DNA of 64,000 nt from Priestia megaterium (GCF_009497655.1 NZ_CP023317.1:2881501-2945500), one strand, 5' to 3'; counted from the stretch's first letter, positions 1 to 8,769 are shown. Program-made: numbers and translations. Notes: a model not told the origin generated them from the letters alone.

Positions 1-101
1 ATTTCTTTTGCTTCTACCATTTGTTCTTTAAAATATAGTCCGCCGCTAACAAGCAGGACTAAACTTAATATACAGTAGGCGAGAACAATCGCTTTTTTCA
101 C
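1..101 (-). CDS. N-terminal fragment of a membrane-anchored protein, possibly a sortase
   Basis: This is the first 33 codons of a gene that runs off the left edge. It begins with GTG after a GAGGTGAC ribosome site. The visible residues start MKKAIVLAYCILSLVLLVSG, a lysine start followed by one hydrophobic segment, then a charged stretch. That fits a membrane anchor or uncleaved signal sequence. The gene lies just downstream, on the same strand, of a surface protein with a sortase-type MPKTG signal. Dedicated class D/F sortases have this N-terminal shape and are often next to their substrate. The sortase identity is inferred from context only, because the catalytic part is outside the window. 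Confidence 0.5.
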   Translation of the reverse strand, partial: MKKAIVLAYCILSLVLLVSGGLYFKEQMVEAKE

Positions 102-130
102 ATCGTCACCTCGTTTCACAGCTGTTTATA

Positions 131-164
131 AAAAAGAAGAGAGAACAACCTCTCTTCTTTTTTT
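131..164 (-). terminator. Hairpin between the surface-protein gene and the next gene
   Basis: A 13-bp perfect stem (131-143 with 150-162) and a 6-nt loop are followed by a T-run on either strand. It would end or attenuate transcription leaving the surface-protein gene before the partial downstream gene. Confidence 0.7.
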
Positions 165-207
165 AGGACTCTTGACTTGTAATTCATAAGGAAAAGGAGA
201 AAAAATA

Positions 208-1551
208 TTATTTGCTTACTGGTTTCTTGCGTAAAATAACTCCAGCTGTTAATACAGCTAACGAACCTAGTGCAATATAGATCGCTGTTAGTGGGTTCAT
301 CGTTGATTCAGATGCCCCGCCCATACCTGTTTTCGGCATATCTGTTGGCATAGCTGTCTCAGCAAACTTATCGGGATTTTGTTTTACAATCGCTTCACCT
401 AAAGCTTGGCCGACACCAAACATTAATTTATACCCTTCACGGTACGTATCATAACTTCCAGCGTAGTCGCCGGATGCATATTGCTCAAATGTTTTAATAA
501 CCGTATCTTCATGTGCTTTTATAGCTGCCTGTGCGTCTGCAGTTGGAAGGTTTCCATCTGTTGCTGTTCCTAAGAATGTACCAAATTCTTGCGCGAATTT
601 ATGGAGCTTGTCTTTAGCAGCTTTTTCTCCTGCTTCATCGCCTTTTACTTGTGCACTTACTAGTTCAGCTTGGGCATTGATGTGATCTCCTTGCCAAATT
701 TTTTCGAATTGTGCAGCCCCTTCATCGCCATATACTGAACCGATTGCAGCTTTAAAATCTGCTGTGTTAGCATTTTCTAACCAGCTAACATAGTCGTAAT
801 CTTTTGAACCGTTGAACCCTTTTTCCATTCCCATTGTTGCTAAAGCAAAATGTTCTGCTGCTAAGCTGTTTAATGAAGAACGTAAATCTGCTGCTGGTGT
901 ATCTACTTTGGTATTATCGAATTTATCGGGCATTTGCGTTACGATTGCATTTGATAACGCTTTACTAATGGCAAACATTTGCTGATATCCTTCGCGGTAT
1001 GTTTTAGCGGCCGCTTCGTAGTCACCTGCTACATAATCTTCAAATGTTTCTTTTACTTGGTCTTCATGTACGCGAAGCGCTTCTTTTGCTGCATCTTCAG
1101 GTAGTTTGCCTTCCGTAGCAGTACTTAAGAACTTAGCAAATTCATTTACGAATTGATTTACTTCTTTATCTACTTCAGCCATGGCTTCTTTGTCATTTTC
1201 TTTTGTTGCTTTTACAAAATCATCTGTGTAACTATTATGTTCTCTGAAAATTCTTTCAAATTCAGCTGCTCCTTTATCACCATAGACAGACGCAATAGCA
1301 GGCTCCATGTCAACGGCATTTTGGTCCAATGCTTTAAACGCAGCGTCAGCGTCTTTAGAACCGTCATAGGCTGTTGTCATAGCGGCAACGGCAAGCGTAA
1401 AGTGTTCAGATAATAAGTAGTCTAAGTTCGCTCGTAAATCTGCAGCTTTTGTTACTGCCGTTGGTTGTGCTTCCTCTGCGTTTGCAATTGTGGGCATCAA
1501 TAGTGAAGCTCCTAGTACAGGGATCATTAACTTTTTGCTTAATTTCATCAT
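208..1551 (-). CDS. Sortase-anchored surface protein with two tandem helical domains
   Basis: This 447-aa acidic protein has a signal peptide (about 1-25, cut near ANA-EE). It then has two copies of a ~175-residue, probably all-helical domain at about 37-211 and 220-396. The C-terminal wall-sorting signal is MPKTG at 405-409, a hydrophobic segment at 420-440 and an RKK tail. MPKTG is a conservative variant of LPXTG. The two domains share ADLR, EHF.LA, SVYGD.GAA.FE, HED and YREGY blocks. Conserved histidines (50/234, 105/290, 162/347) with neighbouring acids could bind a metal. Similar Bacillus domains are often labelled copper amine oxidase, but no oxidase motif is visible here. The start has a GAGGAG site 8 nt upstream. 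The molecular function is unknown. Confidence 0.8.
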   Translation of the reverse strand: MMKLSKKLMIPVLGASLLMPTIANAEEAQPTAVTKAADLRANLDYLLSEHFTLAVAAMTTAYDGSKDADAAFKALDQNAVDMEPAIASVYGDKGAAEFERIFREHNSYTDDFVKATKENDKEAMAEVDKEVNQFVNEFAKFLSTATEGKLPEDAAKEALRVHEDQVKETFEDYVAGDYEAAAKTYREGYQQMFAISKALSNAIVTQMPDKFDNTKVDTPAADLRSSLNSLAAEHFALATMGMEKGFNGSKDYDYVSWLENANTADFKAAIGSVYGDEGAAQFEKIWQGDHINAQAELVSAQVKGDEAGEKAAKDKLHKFAQEFGTFLGTATDGNLPTADAQAAIKAHEDTVIKTFEQYASGDYAGSYDTYREGYKLMFGVGQALGEAIVKQNPDKFAETAMPTDMPKTGMGGASESTMNPLTAIYIALGSLAVLTAGVILRKKPVSK

Positions 1552-1689
1552 TTTCCACTCTCCTCATTTTTAGTTGATGTACGCTACTTTTTTCATTCTT
1601 ACTACATCTTAAATCATTAAACAGATTGAACATTTTGAATATTCTTTATATTTTACCTTCATGTTCTCCCGTATTTAATGACTCTTTTT

Positions 1690-1935
1690 AGGAAGTATTC
1701 TCTTTCTATCTACTAAACGATTGGCGAATGACCTTGGATCACTTTTTTAAAACTTTTTTAAGATGTCATTTTCGTCAAGAATTCCTTCCCTTTCTACTTA
1801 TCTAACGAACGCTTTGTTCAGCTAGATCACTTTTTTTGAAAAAGTTTTTAACCGCTTTTTTCAAGAAGTACTTCCTTTTCTACTTACCTAACGATCACCT
1901 TATTCTGTTGGATCACTTTTTTTAAAATTATTTTA
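1690..1935 (-). repeat. Three degenerate tandem repeats, period about 87 bp, upstream of the surface-protein gene
   Basis: Units start near 1690, 1773 and 1860. Each holds a TTCC/TTTCTAC segment, then TA-CTAACGA-C, a less conserved stretch, then GATCACTTTTTT followed by an AT-rich run. The blocks keep order and spacing but differ at many positions. They fill most of the gap between the surface-protein gene and the hydrolase terminator. No open frame or ribosome site explains them. They could be repeated regulator sites or a duplicated promoter. Confidence 0.65.
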
Positions 1936-1945
1936 AATTCAAAAG

Positions 1946-1982
1946 AAAAAGAAAGGTTTCTAAAGGAAACCTTTCTTTTTCT
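1946..1982 (-). terminator. Intrinsic terminator of the hydrolase gene
   Basis: A perfect 15-bp stem (1946-1960 with 1966-1980) and a 5-nt loop lie directly after the stop codon of the hydrolase, with T-rich flanks on both strands. Confidence 0.85.
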
Positions 1983-1984
1983 CT

Positions 1985-2848
1985 TTACTTATTTAAAAAA
2001 TTCCACATCACGTTGTTTACTTCTTGAGGCTTTTCATGCTGAGGGGCATGAGATGCTTCAGCTAATCGGTGAACAGATATGTTTGGCACATATTCTTCAA
2101 TACCATCTAAGTTTTCAGGCATAAAAGTAGGATCTTGATTTCCCCAAATAATTTGTACCGGGATGTTTAACACTTCTTCTTCTAACGGAAACAAAGATTT
2201 TCTTCGAAGGTCTTCTTCCGTGAAAATCTTTAAATTGCGGTAATAACTTAGCATGGACAGCACAGAGCCATTTTCCCAAGAGTTCATGTATGCTTGAACA
2301 TCATCAGCTGTTAGGTATCCTTTTTTTACACCTGGGTCGATCACAAGCTTACGCAAACCTGAGAAGTTGTCTCGTTCCATATAGTCCTGTGCTTCTTGTT
2401 TTTGAAACCATTTCATATACTCGCTTGCTTTTTGCTGATTTTTATTTGTTCTAAGCTCACGCATAAATGTATAAGGGTGCGGACCGTTAAAAGCAATTAA
2501 TTTTTGTACATATTCCGGGTAGCGATAAGCGAATGTCCATCCGATTCCTGCTCCCCAGTCGTGTACAACTAGCGTGCAGGAGCTATATCCTAGGCCTTCA
2601 ATCACTTGGCGAATATCTTCTACTAATACATCAATCTCGTATGATTTTAGTCCGCTTGGCTTTTCAGATAAGTTATATCCTCTTAAGTCCAGAGCAACTG
2701 TGTGAAAATCACTAGAAAATTCATCTATCTGGTGTCGCCAAATATGCGAAAAGTCAGGAAACCCATGAAGAAATAGCATAAGCTCTCCTTGTCCCTTGCT
2801 TATGTAGTGCAAATTAACGCCATTTACGTTTATATACTGTTTGCTCAT
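1985..2848 (-). CDS. Alpha/beta hydrolase of the epoxide hydrolase / haloalkane dehalogenase group
   Basis: This 287-aa cytoplasmic hydrolase has the oxyanion-hole motif HGFP at 28-31 and a nucleophile elbow VVHDWGAG with Asp97. An Asp nucleophile in an HDWG context separates epoxide hydrolases and dehalogenases from serine esterases. The general base is His267 in SHAPQHE, and the GNQDPTF segment probably carries the acid. The reaction would go through an ester on Asp97 that water then cleaves. The substrate cannot be read. It is monocistronic, with an AAAGGAGG site and its own strong terminator. Confidence 0.8.
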   Translation of the reverse strand: MSKQYINVNGVNLHYISKGQGELMLFLHGFPDFSHIWRHQIDEFSSDFHTVALDLRGYNLSEKPSGLKSYEIDVLVEDIRQVIEGLGYSSCTLVVHDWGAGIGWTFAYRYPEYVQKLIAFNGPHPYTFMRELRTNKNQQKASEYMKWFQKQEAQDYMERDNFSGLRKLVIDPGVKKGYLTADDVQAYMNSWENGSVLSMLSYYRNLKIFTEEDLRRKSLFPLEEEVLNIPVQIIWGNQDPTFMPENLDGIEEYVPNISVHRLAEASHAPQHEKPQEVNNVMWNFLNK

Positions 2849-2997
2849 TGTTCATTTCCTCCTTTTATGTAGCTGTAGAGCAGTATAACGCTGTAAAAAA
2901 TGAACGTCAATTCATTTGCTTCGTTCACTTCTTTTTAGTTCTTTTTATGAATATAGTTAATTATTTAGAGTGGATTTTTTTGAAGGAGTGATTAACA

Positions 2998-3150
2998 ATG
3001 GCTCATATCTATTCAAAGGGCTGGTTTGTTCAGCAGTTAAAAGCGGCCAATATATCTAAAATCGATGGAAGAAAGCTAGAAAGTTATAAAACCTACATTC
3101 TTCGTAATTTACATGCTGAGCTTATAGAACAAGGTAAAACCAACGGCTAA
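2998..3150 (+). CDS. Small conserved protein, YflJ-like (DUF2639 type)
   Basis: A 50-codon gene starts at ATG after a good GAAGGAGTG ribosome site. It begins MAHIYSKGWFVQQLKAANIS and continues with the basic, Tyr-rich block GRKLESYKTYILRNLHAEL. That pattern (SKGWFV then RKLESYK) resembles the small Bacillus YflJ/DUF2639 proteins of unknown function. It has no signal or membrane segment. It converges on a hydrolase gene, with a mobile-terminator repeat starting right after its stop codon. Confidence 0.7.
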   Translation: MAHIYSKGWFVQQLKAANISKIDGRKLESYKTYILRNLHAELIEQGKTNG

Positions 3151-3278
3151 AAGAGGTTGAGACATAACGAAATGAAACCTACGTTTGTCCTAATAAAAAA
3201 ACGAACCACTAATCAAAAGTCTTGATTAATGGTTCGTTTTTCATTTCGTCTAAAATATTTTTGTCCCATCCACTTTTT
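3151..3278 (-). repeat. Intergenic repeat family, copy A, with terminator hairpin
   Basis: Left end AAGAGGTTGAGACATAAC, core GAAACCTACG, a hairpin with ACGAACC/GGTTCGT arms (about 3201-3239), and right end TTTTGTCCCATCC followed by a T-run. The right end abuts the TAA stop of the minus-strand hydrolase. The outer ends are imperfect inverted repeats of one another. Confidence 0.8.
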
Positions 3279-4211
3279 TTACAGCGATTGCTCAATAAAA
3301 GATAATACGCGCTTTACATATTCTTTTTTGTATACATGATAATTTTGAACGTGTTCTGCTTTATCAGTTTTCCAGAAGGAAAAAGCATCCGGGTGTGTTT
3401 TAGCCATTTTTTCACTTTCAGTGTAAGGGATTTTTGTATCTCCTGTGCTGTGTATAAATAAAATTGGTCGAGGGTAAATATGCTCGACTGCTTTAATAGG
3501 ACTAGCTTCAGCAGGATTTACATCTGCAATAACAGGAAGAATAGCAATGGTTAGCGGTGTAAATGGAAAATTTGGTAAATGAGACCATACAGATAGATTT
3601 TCTTTTAAATAAGAGGTTAAATCACTAAAAGGACTATCGGCTACCACTGCTTTTACGTCGTCATCTTGAGAGGCTGCTAATAAAGAAGTGGCTGCTCCCA
3701 TTGAAATGCCGTAGAGCACAATTGGCTCTTTTGTTGTTTCTTTCATTTTCTGAATAACGCCTAATAAATCGAGCTGTTCTTTTACACCAATCGTCGTTTG
3801 ATTTCCTTCTGAGTCTCCTGAATCTCTAAAGTCAAACATGACTACTCGATATCCCGCTTTTACAAATTCTTTACTCAGCGGCAGAAAGCCAGCTCCTTGT
3901 GCTTCACGGTTATTTCCGTATCCATGTGACATAATAACGGTCGCTTTTGGCTGTTCCGTTGGTTCAATCATCCATCCTTTTAAATGGGTTATTCCGTCTT
4001 TGCTCAAAAATACTTGATTGCTATAGTGCATGCCGTAATCACTAGGATTTTTCACAGCAGGATTTTTATCTAGTTTTGTCAGGCTTATGCCTACATAAAG
4101 AGAAATGGCCGTACAAAGTACAAAACAAAGAATAACAAAGGATATCAGGCTGATCCATATTGTTTTTTTCTTTTTACCTGTATTTGTCTGTCGATTTAGA
4201 ACTGGAGTCAA
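3279..4211 (-). CDS. Membrane-anchored alpha/beta serine hydrolase
   Basis: This 310-aa protein has one N-terminal membrane segment (about 18-40), so the hydrolase domain is probably outside the membrane. The domain shows MSHGYGNNREAQG near the oxyanion hole, a DFRDSG.S strand and the nucleophile elbow YGISMGAATS with a catalytic Ser. A late FIHSTGDTKIPY segment probably gives the Asp, and AEHVQNY gives the His. It resembles YqkD-type hydrolases. The start is TTG, 8 nt from AAGGAGG. The GrpB gene lies 15 nt upstream, so they are probably co-transcribed. Substrate unknown. Confidence 0.78.
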   Translation of the reverse strand: MTPVLNRQTNTGKKKKTIWISLISFVILCFVLCTAISLYVGISLTKLDKNPAVKNPSDYGMHYSNQVFLSKDGITHLKGWMIEPTEQPKATVIMSHGYGNNREAQGAGFLPLSKEFVKAGYRVVMFDFRDSGDSEGNQTTIGVKEQLDLLGVIQKMKETTKEPIVLYGISMGAATSLLAASQDDDVKAVVADSPFSDLTSYLKENLSVWSHLPNFPFTPLTIAILPVIADVNPAEASPIKAVEHIYPRPILFIHSTGDTKIPYTESEKMAKTHPDAFSFWKTDKAEHVQNYHVYKKEYVKRVLSFIEQSL

Positions 4212-4226
4212 GCTCGTTCCTCCTTT

Positions 4227-4781
4227 TTATCTAAGATCATCTTTCCTATTCTTATTGCTGCTTCCCTTTCTCCATTTTAAAGCTAGCCCATCTATTTTAT
4301 GAATAAAATTCGTTTTATTTTCCACATATTTTTCCGGTTCAAAGCGATAGCGATGCGCTAGTTCTGTTTTCAACGCTTCGTATTCTTTCGCTGCATCAAG
4401 GTTAGCACGCAGATAATCTCGAAACCATATATGCCGATTAATTTCTGGATGGCCTTTTTCATAAATATGAACATGATGGGTTCTTTCATTTCCGCCTTTT
4501 TGGAAGTATCGTCTTCCTTTTATGCCGTTTTCACCTCTCGCTTCGTAACCAAGCTGTTCCATCTTCTGATTATATGTATCTACTTTTTTTATATCTTTTA
4601 CTTCAATAAGTAAATCAATAATCGGTTTTGCGCTTAAGCCGGGAACAGCAGTGCTTCCGATATGATGAACCTCTAAAACTTGAGCTGACATTATAGTTGT
4701 TAAGGTGGCAGCTTCTTTTGAAAATTCCTTTTCCCACGCGATATTATGAGGTGTCAGCTGAATTTCTCTTACGGACTTCAT
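4227..4781 (-). CDS. GrpB family protein (nucleotidyltransferase fold)
   Basis: This 184-aa protein has the GrpB/UPF0157 signature HHIGSTAVPGLSAKPIIDLLIEV at about 40-63. The G-S and D-x-x-x-E residues mimic the active site of nucleotidyltransferases. A second block RTHHVHIYEKGHPEI and an FRDYLR.N helix are also typical. Its biochemical activity is unknown. ATG at 4781 is preferred over an in-frame TTG two codons upstream because it sits 8 nt from GGAGG. The membrane hydrolase follows 15 nt downstream. Confidence 0.8.
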   Translation of the reverse strand: MKSVREIQLTPHNIAWEKEFSKEAATLTTIMSAQVLEVHHIGSTAVPGLSAKPIIDLLIEVKDIKKVDTYNQKMEQLGYEARGENGIKGRRYFQKGGNERTHHVHIYEKGHPEINRHIWFRDYLRANLDAAKEYEALKTELAHRYRFEPEKYVENKTNFIHKIDGLALKWRKGSSNKNRKDDLR

Positions 4782-4803
4782 CTTCAATTCCTCCTTTTGT
4801 AAC

Positions 4804-4848
4804 GAAAAAACTGCTTACTATAGAATAGCCTATAATAAGCAGTTTTTC
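4804..4848 (-). terminator. Terminator of the acyl-CoA dehydrogenase gene
   Basis: Inverted repeat GAAAAAACTGCTTA / TAAGCAGTTTTTC with further internal pairing. It lies between the dehydrogenase stop and the GrpB ribosome site. Confidence 0.7.
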
Positions 4849-4871
4849 ATCATTTAACATGTTATTAAGTT

Positions 4872-6017
4872 TTATCTAGCAAACGCCTGCTTCGCTAAAT
4901 TAACAACCGTCATATCATCCATTGGAGGGTTGTGGAGCCCAGCACGCACGTCTCTATAATAGCGCTGCAGCGGATTACTGCGCTGCAAGCTACGCGCTCC
5001 TACTATGCGCATGGCTTTGTCAACAACCGTACAGGCACTATTGGTCACTACGTGTTTGACAGCTGCTAATTCTCCCGCTAATGCTGCTCGGTCGCTTGTT
5101 TCATCCCATTTATTTGCCACGCTGTACATAAAGTGACGCGCCTGCATGAGTTCAAGTTCCATCTCTCCGACTAAACGCTGCACATTTGGCAACTCGCTAA
5201 TCGTTCCTTCAATACTATTAGGCGAATATTCTGTAGCAAATGCGACAGCATAATCTCTTGCTGCGATGGCTGTACCCATGTAGCAAGCTGGTATATGAAG
5301 CAACCAGCCGCTTGGCTCATTCTTTTTAAAGCCACCTAGGCGTTCAACAAGAAAGTCTTGCTCAATATCGACATTTTCTAGCACAAGATCGTGACTTCCT
5401 GTCCCGCGCATTGCAATCATATCCCATGTTTCTTCTATTGAAAGTCCGCTTGTTTCACGAGGAATTAAAAATAAGCCGATCTCTTCTTCACCTTCAATGC
5501 TTGCTTTTACTAAGAAGTAATTTAACACTGGAGACATCGTGGTGAATGTTTTTCGGCCATTGATTCGCCAGCCTTTTTTTGTTTTTACAGCTAGCGTTTC
5601 CGGTTTGCCTCCTCGAGTAGGACTTCCTGTCTTCGGTTCAGTAGCGGCGGTATTAATAAGTGCACCTTTTTCTATTTCTTTAAAAATAAAATCGAGCATT
5701 TGCTGACTCCAAGGCTGTTTTTCACGCAAGTCCATTGTAATCCCCATATGCCATCCAATACTAAGAGCCGTAGAAGCGTCCCCTTGAGCAATTAATTCTT
5801 GAAATAATAAAAAATCATAAAGGCGTAATTCATCTCCTCCATAGTTGCTTTCTAGAGAAAGACGTGTATAGCCAGCTTCTTTTAACTCTTGAATATTTTC
5901 AAACGGAAACGTACCTTCTTCATCTATTTTAAAAGCTCGTTTCTTAAATTTTTCGACTAGAGGTAGCAGTTTTTCGTACGTAGACTTTTGATTTTTATTT
6001 ACAAATGAAACACTCAT
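4872..6017 (-). CDS. Acyl-CoA dehydrogenase family flavoprotein
   Basis: This 381-aa protein has the family layout: an N-terminal helical region (ELKEAGYTRLSLESNYGG), a middle beta domain (TEPKTGSP and WRINGRKTFTTMSP) and a C-terminal four-helix domain ending in YRDVRAGLHNPPMDD. Such enzymes use FAD to oxidise an acyl-CoA. The C-terminal catalytic Glu is not obvious, and HNPPMDD resembles DszC/SfnC-like or monooxygenase-type relatives. The reaction could therefore be a flavin monooxygenation. ATG at 6017 has a GGAG site 9 nt upstream; the ATG three codons earlier overlaps that site. Monocistronic. Confidence 0.75.
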   Translation of the reverse strand: MSVSFVNKNQKSTYEKLLPLVEKFKKRAFKIDEEGTFPFENIQELKEAGYTRLSLESNYGGDELRLYDFLLFQELIAQGDASTALSIGWHMGITMDLREKQPWSQQMLDFIFKEIEKGALINTAATEPKTGSPTRGGKPETLAVKTKKGWRINGRKTFTTMSPVLNYFLVKASIEGEEEIGLFLIPRETSGLSIEETWDMIAMRGTGSHDLVLENVDIEQDFLVERLGGFKKNEPSGWLLHIPACYMGTAIAARDYAVAFATEYSPNSIEGTISELPNVQRLVGEMELELMQARHFMYSVANKWDETSDRAALAGELAAVKHVVTNSACTVVDKAMRIVGARSLQRSNPLQRYYRDVRAGLHNPPMDDMTVVNLAKQAFAR

Positions 6018-6215
6018 TTGCTTCATCTCCTTTTTATATGACAGAGTGTCCCTATCGGATTAATATATAGTTCTTATCATAGCATACCTCATCTTTTCTG
6101 TGCATGTTTGGTGTGTTTATCTTTCTCGTTAAATCTATTCTTTTTCCAATTTAATGGTCTGTTTTACCTATACGTTCCATACATTTAATGGAACAAAAAG
6201 AAGGGAATGGTGTGA

Positions 6216-7421
6216 ATGAATCAATGTCCAAAATGCGGTGCCAGTGCAAGCACAGATCAATTATTTTGCAATAACTGCGGCTTTTCTTTCACCGTGTCGC
6301 CAGCTGCAGCTAAGCATAAAAAGAGCTGGTATATTGGCGGGGGTATTGTGCTTATACTTCTTTTAACTTTTGTATTTTATTTCTTTTTCTCTGGTTCAGA
6401 AGAAAAAACGGCTGACCGCTTTATTGAGGCATTGGAATCGAAAGATACAGCTGTGTTAAGAGAGTTATTAGACTCTTCGCAGTCTACTATAGTTATTAAT
6501 GACACATCTATTCAAGCTCTGTTGGATGCAACTTCCGATGGTTCTATTTTACGAGACGTTGAAAATGATTTGAAAAATAAATCGAGTATCTACTTTACAA
6601 TAAAAGAACAGAAACATTCACCACTCTTCAAAAAACAGTACGTGGTTGTGCCGTCATCATATTATATCTCCCTCACCACGCCAGAGGATGCAACAGTTAC
6701 AGTCAATGATACAAAACAATCCATATCCAAAAATCAAACGCAAAAAATAGGGCCTTTTATGATTGGAAATTACCCGCTTACAGCTTCTTATGAAAGCTCT
6801 TACGGAAAGCTTACAGACCAAACCACTGTAAATTTTTACCGTCAAAAAGAAGAAAATATATCTGTTGTATTTAAAGGGGCTTATGTTACAATCTCATCGA
6901 ATAGAGATGACGCTATTTTATTCGTAAACGGAAAAAGCACGGGGCTTCAGGTGAATAGCTCATCACAAATAGGGCCTGTTGCCACGGATGGAAGCGTCAC
7001 TGTTCATGCAGAAGTGCAAAAAGGCGGCACCACGTTCAAAAGCAGTCCTTACACCATTCAAAATGAAGAAAGTATTATATTAAATATACAAACGCCGCCC
7101 GTTGAAAAGGAAAAAACCGTCATAAAAGAACGAGAAGTAATCGTGCCTGGGCCGCGCTCTTATGCTACTTCAAGCTCTTATATTCTTCCGGGTTCGGATT
7201 CTTACAAATTAAGTTATGGTGATATTAGCAGTTTGAGCTCGAGTGAACGAAGGCTAGCTCGAAATGAAATCTATGCGCGGCATGGGTATGTATTTAAATC
7301 GAAAGATCTTCAAGCCTATTTTTATGAAAAGTCATGGTATACGCCTGATTCATCATTTAGAGACTCCTACTTATCAAGCGTTGAAAAATATAACGTTGAT
7401 TTTATTAAATCATATGAATAA
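6216..7421 (+). CDS. Zinc-ribbon, single-pass membrane protein with YARHG domain (YvbJ/TcaA-like)
   Basis: This 401-aa protein starts with a zinc ribbon, CPKC at 4-7 and CNNC at 18-21. A membrane segment follows at about 40-58. The outer region has an NTF2-like/TcaA-like part (ADRFIEALESKD) and two related beta modules (VTVNDTKQSI and LFVNGKST). It ends in a YARHG domain (ARNEIYARHGYVF, 345-400). Cytoplasmic zinc ribbon plus outer YARHG matches B. subtilis YvbJ and the TcaA family, which have been linked to cell-wall stress. The function is inferred from family only. Its own terminator follows. Confidence 0.75.
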   Translation: MNQCPKCGASASTDQLFCNNCGFSFTVSPAAAKHKKSWYIGGGIVLILLLTFVFYFFFSGSEEKTADRFIEALESKDTAVLRELLDSSQSTIVINDTSIQALLDATSDGSILRDVENDLKNKSSIYFTIKEQKHSPLFKKQYVVVPSSYYISLTTPEDATVTVNDTKQSISKNQTQKIGPFMIGNYPLTASYESSYGKLTDQTTVNFYRQKEENISVVFKGAYVTISSNRDDAILFVNGKSTGLQVNSSSQIGPVATDGSVTVHAEVQKGGTTFKSSPYTIQNEESIILNIQTPPVEKEKTVIKEREVIVPGPRSYATSSSYILPGSDSYKLSYGDISSLSSSERRLARNEIYARHGYVFKSKDLQAYFYEKSWYTPDSSFRDSYLSSVEKYNVDFIKSYE

Positions 7422-7425
7422 AGTG

Positions 7426-7453
7426 AACTCCCCTTTACCCAGGGGAGTTTTTT
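7426..7453 (+). terminator. Terminator of the zinc-ribbon/YARHG gene
   Basis: Stem AACTCCCCT / AGGGGAGTT followed by a T-run. Confidence 0.8.
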
Positions 7454-7603
7454 GATTGAAGCGAGTGCTTACTCCTACGTTTTTTTACATACCATGATCC
7501 CTACATACGTTAATAAATTTTTTATAGCCTTCTTCATTCTTTTCACTGTAAAATATAAAGTAGATGTACATAAACTTACTACACGCATAAGGAGAGATGG
7601 AGA

Positions 7604-8383
7604 ATGAATGGAATTGGACGACTTCCACAAAAGCTTAATGGACATTTGATTTTAGAAAATATTCAAGAAACCATGATCATTGCAGATCAAGACTATCGTG
7701 TGCAGTGGATGAATGCAAGAGCAATTGAAACACTTCAGCCAGTACTCCCAATCTACCAGTTATCTCATATCGAAGAGTTAATTGGAAAGCATATGGACTT
7801 CTTTCATTCCAATTCTGAAGAAGCGGAAAATTTACTCACCTCTCTTCATACAACCTACAGAACGCGTATAACGATTGGCAGTCAATACGTAGCAGAAGCT
7901 GTGATTCACCCCATTGATACAAAAGACGGCGAGCGTTATGGCTACTTGCTTATGCTATTAGACTTTACAGATCAAGCCGAAGCAGAGCTTGAAAAAGAAC
8001 GGTTAATCGAGGATTTGTCCACTCCTTTATTAAAGATATGGGACGAGGTTTTAGCTGTGCCCATTACCGGTAAGATGGATATAGAACGTGGAAAGAAGCT
8101 AACTGAAACGGTATTGGAGGCAGTTGTAAAAGAACAGGCGCGCTATTTGCTTATTGATTTATCTTCCCTTCATTCATTAGATGAAGAACACGGTTATTAT
8201 ATTAACACGCTCCACGATGCTTTGCGTTTGATTGGTACCACTTGCCTTATTGTTGGTCTTTCTTCAAAAATGGCTCTGTCGCTTGTAGATTCTCAGTTTA
8301 ATTGGCGAACATTTTCCACTGTCCAACAAAGCATCTCTTACATTTTAGAAAAAAAGAATTGTCGTATTGCACCCATTTCATAA
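7604..8383 (+). CDS. PAS-STAS protein, RsbR-like
   Basis: This 259-aa protein has an N-terminal PAS-like domain (ETMIIADQDYRVQWMNARAIETL, about 20-125), a short linker coiled coil (QAEAELEKERLIEDL) and a C-terminal STAS domain (about 140-250). The STAS part begins STPLLKIWDEVLAVPITGKMD, as in RsbR stressosome proteins. At the site where RsbR has a phosphorylated Thr (DITG), this protein reads DLSS, so phosphorylation would have to use serine. No rsbS or rsbT gene is adjacent. It may join stressosomes or act alone as a sensor. Confidence 0.72.
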   Translation: MNGIGRLPQKLNGHLILENIQETMIIADQDYRVQWMNARAIETLQPVLPIYQLSHIEELIGKHMDFFHSNSEEAENLLTSLHTTYRTRITIGSQYVAEAVIHPIDTKDGERYGYLLMLLDFTDQAEAELEKERLIEDLSTPLLKIWDEVLAVPITGKMDIERGKKLTETVLEAVVKEQARYLLIDLSSLHSLDEEHGYYINTLHDALRLIGTTCLIVGLSSKMALSLVDSQFNWRTFSTVQQSISYILEKKNCRIAPIS

Positions 8384-8413
8384 GCCCATCATATCATTAA
8401 GTAATCCTCTCTC

Positions 8414-8449
8414 AATCGCTTTTTCCTTCAATCGGAAAAGGCGATTTTA
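8414..8449 (+). terminator. Terminator of the PAS-STAS gene
   Basis: Stem AATCGC-TTTTTCC / GGAAAA-GGCGATT with a short loop and T-run. Confidence 0.7.
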
Positions 8450-8526
8450 GTTATGAGGAATTGTGAACGTTTAGGCACTTATCATCATAGGATACATTAA
8501 TCAACCATAGAAAAGGGTGAGAGCCT

Positions 8527-8769
8527 ATGCCAAGTGTTATTAACATTTATAATTTAAAGATCAACAGTATCTCAAGCAACGGTTCTGTCAACATTGGCGA
8601 AGCACTCCATAACAGTCACACGGCTCATTCAAAATCCACTGGTACGAACTCTTCTTATGGCGATGTCTCACCTGCTTCCTCGAAAATGCGAAACATTTAT
8701 ATCGATCCTGATACAAATGACCAAACAGATATTGCAAACGTTGATCATGTCAATGGTTATCAGCAGTGA
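8527..8769 (+). CDS. GerPA/GerPF-type spore germination protein, copy 1
   Basis: This 80-aa protein is of the GerPA/GerPF type: MPSVINIYNLKINSISSNGS, then VNIGEALHNSHTAHSKSTG with a Gly-Ser-Thr-rich middle and an acidic DPDTNDQTDIAN end. GerP proteins are inner-coat proteins that let germinants cross the coat. It has a GGGTGAGAG ribosome site. It shares NSHTA.SK, a central turn and a DPD..DQ..IAN block with the next gene, so the two are paralogues. It heads the spore-coat-like cluster 8.5-11 kb. Confidence 0.72.
   Translation: MPSVINIYNLKINSISSNGSVNIGEALHNSHTAHSKSTGTNSSYGDVSPASSKMRNIYIDPDTNDQTDIANVDHVNGYQQ

Noticed and set aside
1690-1935. Possible CRISPR array
   Set aside because: Units are about 87 bp, degenerate and only three; there is no fixed short repeat with unique spacers and no cas gene.
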